From an uncultured Pelagimonas sp. (lineage in GTDB: Bacteria > Pseudomonadota > Alphaproteobacteria > Rhodobacterales > Rhodobacteraceae): a DNA stretch of 64,000 bases. The stretch spans positions 1 to 64,000 of the forward strand of contig CANMPP010000006.1 of NCBI GenBank assembly GCA_947499735.1, written 5' to 3'. Below are positions 60,722 to 64,000 of this stretch, one piece after another. The notes beneath the pieces are model-generated. The model worked only from the letters and a program-made list of their open reading frames with translations, ran no database searches and was not told where the DNA came from. The stretch's first letter is position 1, and the number at the start of each line of letters is the position of its first letter. Both the position numbers and the translations under genes were made by a program.

Positions 60722-61186
60722 ATGAGCGAAGCAGTGCCCGAGCAAAAAGACAATCCAAAGCAGTTCAAAGAAAACTGGCCGTTTTTCTGGTTCAGCCAAA
60801 TCAATGCAGCTTATGCCGCTGCGTTGGAGCGGCGGATTAAACCTTTGGGTTTGGACCTGCCAAGATGGCGCGCCATGATGAGTTTGTATGAGGATCAGTT
60901 CCTGTCCGTTTCTGAAATCGCAGATTTTTCTGCGCAGAAGCTGAATACGACAACCAAAGTGGTGCAGCGGATGATCAATGACGGTTTGGTCGATACACGC
61001 GTTCGCCCCTCTGATGGTCGTGTCACCGAAGTCTGTTTGACGGAAAAAGGTGAAATGCTGCGCCGGCAAGCTTTTACCGAAGCGCAATCCATTTTCGATC
61101 ATGTCTTTGCGGACTTGTCACAAGACGAATTGAGCCAGCTGAACGCGACCCTCTCTGGCTTGCATGCGAAATTGAAAAAGCTCTGA
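60722..61186 (+). CDS. iacR: MarR-family regulator, IacR type
   Basis: 154 residues with the MarR winged helix: LSVSEIADFSAQKLNTTTKV, VQRMINDGLVDTRVRPSDGR, and VTEVCLTEKGEM. In known iac clusters IacR represses the pathway and is relieved by indole-3-acetate. It is transcribed in the same direction as iacHABCDEFG and could be partly co-expressed. The weak TTCACGTGAA-like element upstream fits autoregulation. Confidence 0.85.
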   Translation: MSEAVPEQKDNPKQFKENWPFFWFSQINAAYAAALERRIKPLGLDLPRWRAMMSLYEDQFLSVSEIADFSAQKLNTTTKVVQRMINDGLVDTRVRPSDGRVTEVCLTEKGEMLRRQAFTEAQSIFDHVFADLSQDELSQLNATLSGLHAKLKKL

Positions 61187-61358
61187 TCGCATATCGATAC
61201 CCTTTGCGGGGCTTTATCGGGCGTATTTCGTCTGCTGTTTGCTAAAGAAGTGGCCGTGTGCCCGTCTATACGTGGTAATCCCCACCGTATTGTTTGCATG
61301 AAAGCAGACCCGTCCCTAGGCTGTATGGAAAATAAGACATTCTGCTCGGGGGAACACA

Positions 61359-62492
61359 ATGAAGACATGGCTTTTGGCAAGTGCTGCAATCGCATTGCAT
61401 GCATCGGCTGCATTTGCGGATCTTAAGGTCGGTATGATCACGACTTTATCCGGCGGTGGCGCGTCATTGGGATTGGACGTGCGTGATGGGTTTATGTTGG
61501 CGATCGAACAATCTGGGCGTGATGATATCGAAGTCGTCATCGAAGATGATCAACGCAAACCCGATGTTGCGGTCCAACTGTCTGACAAAATGATCCAATC
61601 CGAACGCGTTGACGTCATGACCGGGATCATCTGGTCCAATCTTGCTATGGCTGTTGTTCCTGCGGCTGTTCATCAGGATGTGATCTATCTGTCCCCCAAT
61701 GCAGGCCCTTCTGCCTTGGCGGGTAAGGGGTGTCATGCAAATTACTTCAACATTGCATGGCAAAACGACAACCTTCACGAAGGGGCAGGGGCCTATGCGA
61801 ATACGGCCGGATACGGTAATAGTTTTGTCCTGTCCCCCAACTATCCTGCCGGCAAAGATGCGATAACAGGGTATAAGCGGTATTTTGAAGGGGATGTGTC
61901 GGGCGAAATTTACACCAAACTGGGCCAAACTGATTATGCTGCTGAAATTGCGCAAATCCGGGCAAGTGATGCGGATAGCGTGTTCTTTTTCCTGCCCGGT
62001 GGCATGGGGATTTCGTTCCTAAAACAATACGCCGATAGCGGTTTGGATCTGCCTGTTATTGGCCCGGCGTTCAGCTTTGATCAAGGTATTTTGCAGGCGG
62101 TTGGTGATGCAGCTTTGGGGGTTGTGAACACCAGTCAGTGGAACAAGGATTTGGGCAATCCAACGAACGTCGCTTTTGTCGAAAGTTTCCAAGAGGCGTT
62201 TGGCCGCTTACCTTCGCTTTACGCAAGCCAAGGGTTTGATACGGCAAATTTGCTGATCTCGGCACTGGAAAAAGCACCTGTATCAGATGCAGATGCCTTT
62301 CGTGCCGCGTTGAAAGCGGCGGAATTTGACAGCACGCGTGGTAAATTTGCCTTTGGGTCTAACAACCACCCGGTTCAAACGATCTATGCGCGGGAAGTCG
62401 TGAAAGAGGGCGATGTGTTTACCAACAAAACCCTGGGTGTGGCATTGGAAAACCATGCGGATTTTTATGCGGCGGACTGCCCATTGCCATAA
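61359..62492 (+). CDS. LIV-type ABC transporter, periplasmic binding protein
   Basis: 377 residues with GGGGGAA before ATG 61359. Signal peptide MKTWLLASAAIALHASAAFA. Type I periplasmic binding protein of the LivK/BraC group: LKVGMITTLSGGGASLGLDV, EVVIEDDQRKPDVAVQLSDK, HANYFNIAWQNDNL, and SVFFFLPGGMGISFLKQY. Members next to aromatic catabolic genes often bind aromatic acids and not amino acids, so an indolic acid is a reasonable guess. Starts the liv-type operon. Confidence 0.87.
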   Translation: MKTWLLASAAIALHASAAFADLKVGMITTLSGGGASLGLDVRDGFMLAIEQSGRDDIEVVIEDDQRKPDVAVQLSDKMIQSERVDVMTGIIWSNLAMAVVPAAVHQDVIYLSPNAGPSALAGKGCHANYFNIAWQNDNLHEGAGAYANTAGYGNSFVLSPNYPAGKDAITGYKRYFEGDVSGEIYTKLGQTDYAAEIAQIRASDADSVFFFLPGGMGISFLKQYADSGLDLPVIGPAFSFDQGILQAVGDAALGVVNTSQWNKDLGNPTNVAFVESFQEAFGRLPSLYASQGFDTANLLISALEKAPVSDADAFRAALKAAEFDSTRGKFAFGSNNHPVQTIYAREVVKEGDVFTNKTLGVALENHADFYAADCPLP

Positions 62493-62550
62493 TCGCATTT
62501 GACCGCGCCTGCTGCCGGTCGGCGGATGCGGTCACTTTGAAAGTCCAAGA

Positions 62551-63471
62551 ATGTCTACTGTCCTTATCATCGAGCAAATCCTGAATGGTTTGCAATTTGG
62601 GGTGATGCTGTTCCTCATGGCGGCTGGGCTGACCCTGATTTTTGGGGTCATGGGGCTTATCAACCTGGCGCATGGATCCTTTTATATGATCGGGGCGTTT
62701 GCCGCTGCGGCCGTCGCGGCCCTTACGGGATCTTTTGTTTTGGCTTTGGTCGCAGCGCTGATTGCTGCGGCCTTGGCTGGCGCATTGGTGGAAATGACGG
62801 TGATCCGCCGGCTTTATGCCACGGATCACCTAGATCAGGTTTTGGCGACCTTTGCGTTGATCCTTGTCTTTTCTGAGGGCACGCGTTGGATCTTTGGGTC
62901 TTTCCCGCTGTTTTTGGATATTCCCGAATTCTTGTCTGGGCCGATCACGTTGCCGGGTGGGATTGCGTATCCGCTTTATCGTTTGGCATTGATTATTGTC
63001 GGATTGTTGGTCGCGGTCTTCCTTTGGGCGTTGATTGAAAAAACGCGTCTTGGCATTCAAATTCGCGCCGGAGAAAATGATCGTGAGATGATTGCGGCCC
63101 TTGGTGTAGATATATCGCGCCTCTACACTATGGTCTTTGCGCTGGGGGCTGCGCTGGCGGGGCTGGCGGGTGCCTTGGTCGGCGCGATCCAATCGGTGCA
63201 GGTTGGCATGGGCGAACCGGTTTTGATCCTTGCATTCGTGGTCATTGTCATTGGTGGCATTGGGTCGATCAAAGGGGCCTTTATTGGTGCATTGCTTGTG
63301 GGGTTGACCGATACGTTGGGCGGTATTTTCCTGCCTGAAGTGTTCAAACTATTCATGGAGCATTCTGCGGCCACAACTATTGGGTCCTCTCTGGCGTCCA
63401 TGGCGATCTATATTCTTATGAGCGCTGTGTTGATCTTGCGTCCAACTGGTCTGTTTGGAGCCTCGCAATGA
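62551..63471 (+). CDS. LIV-type ABC transporter permease, LivH family
   Basis: 306 residues with about eight membrane segments. LivH features: QFGVMLFLMAAGLTLIFGVM, GLINLAHGSFYMIGAF, GIQIRAGENDREMIAALGVD and FVVIVIGGIGSIKGAFIGAL. Pairs with the LivM-type permease that overlaps it by four bases. ATPases (LivG/LivF) are expected beyond the window end. Confidence 0.9.
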   Translation: MSTVLIIEQILNGLQFGVMLFLMAAGLTLIFGVMGLINLAHGSFYMIGAFAAAAVAALTGSFVLALVAALIAAALAGALVEMTVIRRLYATDHLDQVLATFALILVFSEGTRWIFGSFPLFLDIPEFLSGPITLPGGIAYPLYRLALIIVGLLVAVFLWALIEKTRLGIQIRAGENDREMIAALGVDISRLYTMVFALGAALAGLAGALVGAIQSVQVGMGEPVLILAFVVIVIGGIGSIKGAFIGALLVGLTDTLGGIFLPEVFKLFMEHSAATTIGSSLASMAIYILMSAVLILRPTGLFGASQ

Positions 63472-64000
63472 TGTCTGAGCGCTATTTGAATGCGGGCGTT
63501 TTGATAGCTTTGCTGATTGTACCAATTTGGGCCCATCTGGCGGATGCGCCTTATACGATCACGCTGGCCACTCGGGTGGCCATTCTTGCGCTCGCTGCAG
63601 TTGGTTTGAATATCGCACTTGGGCTGGGCGGATTGGTTAGTCTTGGACACGCAGTGTTCTTTGGGATTGGTGGCTATGCGATGGGCGTATTGGCCCATCA
63701 CGCCCAAACATACACAGCCTTGGATCTGGGCATATTTACTGTCGATGGCACGAAATCCATGCCCATTATCTGGCTGGTTGCGGTGGGGACATCTGCCGTG
63801 GCTGCGGTCATTATTGGTGCTCTTTCGTTGCGCACATCTGGCGTCTATTTCATCATGATCACGCTCGCATTTGGTCAGATGTTTTACTATTTTGCGATCT
63901 CTTGGAGCACCTATGGCGGCGAAGATGGTCTATCCATCTATCTGCGCAATGACTTTCCGGGGCTCAATACCCTTATCCCGATCCAGTTTTTCGCCATTTG
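63468..64000 (+). CDS. LIV-type ABC transporter permease, LivM family (partial)
   Basis: Starts at ATG 63468 or the adjacent ATG 63471 and is open to the window edge, 177 residues visible of an expected ~330. LivM features: AAVGLNIALGLGGLVSLGHA, VFFGIGGYAMGVLAHHA, and SGVYFIMITLAFGQMFYYFA. Partner of LivH for the same transporter. Confidence 0.88.
   Translation, partial: MMSERYLNAGVLIALLIVPIWAHLADAPYTITLATRVAILALAAVGLNIALGLGGLVSLGHAVFFGIGGYAMGVLAHHAQTYTALDLGIFTVDGTKSMPIIWLVAVGTSAVAAVIIGALSLRTSGVYFIMITLAFGQMFYYFAISWSTYGGEDGLSIYLRNDFPGLNTLIPIQFFAI

Noticed and set aside
61196-61220. Possible terminator CCC-TTTG-CGGGG after iacR
   Set aside because: Stem of only three or four pairs with no proper T-run.
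1-64000. CRISPR arrays, tRNA or rRNA genes
   Set aside because: No regularly spaced direct repeats with variable spacers and no cloverleaf-type or rRNA sequence were recognised.

Overview
The window looks like chromosome (or a large replicon) of a marine alphaproteobacterium, most likely Rhodobacterales / Roseobacter group. This is inferred from gene content and moderate GC: a phn C-P lyase operon, TRAP and LIV transporters, helix-hairpin-helix and BON/OmpA envelope proteins, and a Ti-type TraB. I could not run a similarity search, so genus is open. Genes are tightly packed, with many 1-4 base start/stop overlaps. I see no tRNA, rRNA or CRISPR.

Left end (1-6.4 kb) is a decayed mobile segment. 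It holds a remnant of an IS3-family transposase, an RHS/YD-repeat gene broken by at least three frameshifts and one stop, a small secreted protein, an orphan TraB-like membrane nitrilase-fold protein, and an internally deleted IS3-family element with recognisable inverted repeats. A CoxG-like SRPBCC protein and a DUF1868 2H-phosphoesterase-like protein follow (6.6-8.0 kb).

From 8.0 to 24.4 kb lies a two-armed phosphonate island. The minus arm reads phnF-G-H-I-J-K-L-M, phnC-D-E-E and a hexapeptide acetyltransferase. The plus arm reads phnD-phnC-phnE, a SAM methyltransferase, a second PhnM-like amidohydrolase and an MFS transporter. Three copies of one near-palindrome (ATTCATCCGAATGAAT-like) sit before phnF, before the plus arm and before phnC, and are probable PhnF operators. 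PhnJ keeps only one of the four cysteines expected for this radical-SAM enzyme, and both PhnM proteins have HGD where the usual motif is HTDN, so this looks like a divergent C-P lyase system.

From 24.7 to 31.0 kb there are an acyltransferase-3 membrane protein, a BON/OmpA lipoprotein-like or anchored protein, an HhH protein, and an ornithine cyclodeaminase/arginase pair with a divergent Lrp-type regulator over a doubled ATTGATCAAT palindrome.

From 31.0 to 48.1 kb is a MARTX-like locus: an HlyC-type toxin acyltransferase, a small unknown protein, a 3458-residue repeat protein with MARTX-style repeats plus classical RTX repeats, its type I secretion ABC transporter and adaptor, a GntR/FCD regulator and a dual-specificity-type phosphatase. 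I find no cysteine-protease or known effector domain in the giant protein. A TGTATACA palindrome occurs in four control regions here and suggests a private regulon.

From 48.2 to 64 kb is a catabolic block: a TRAP transporter with an aldolase-type and a ketopantoate-reductase-type enzyme, then a complete set resembling the iac (indole-3-acetate degradation) genes iacI / iacHABCDEFG / iacR, then a branched-chain-amino-acid-type ABC transporter running off the end. TRAP and iac promoters share two palindromic motifs, which ties the TRAP operon to auxin-type catabolism.
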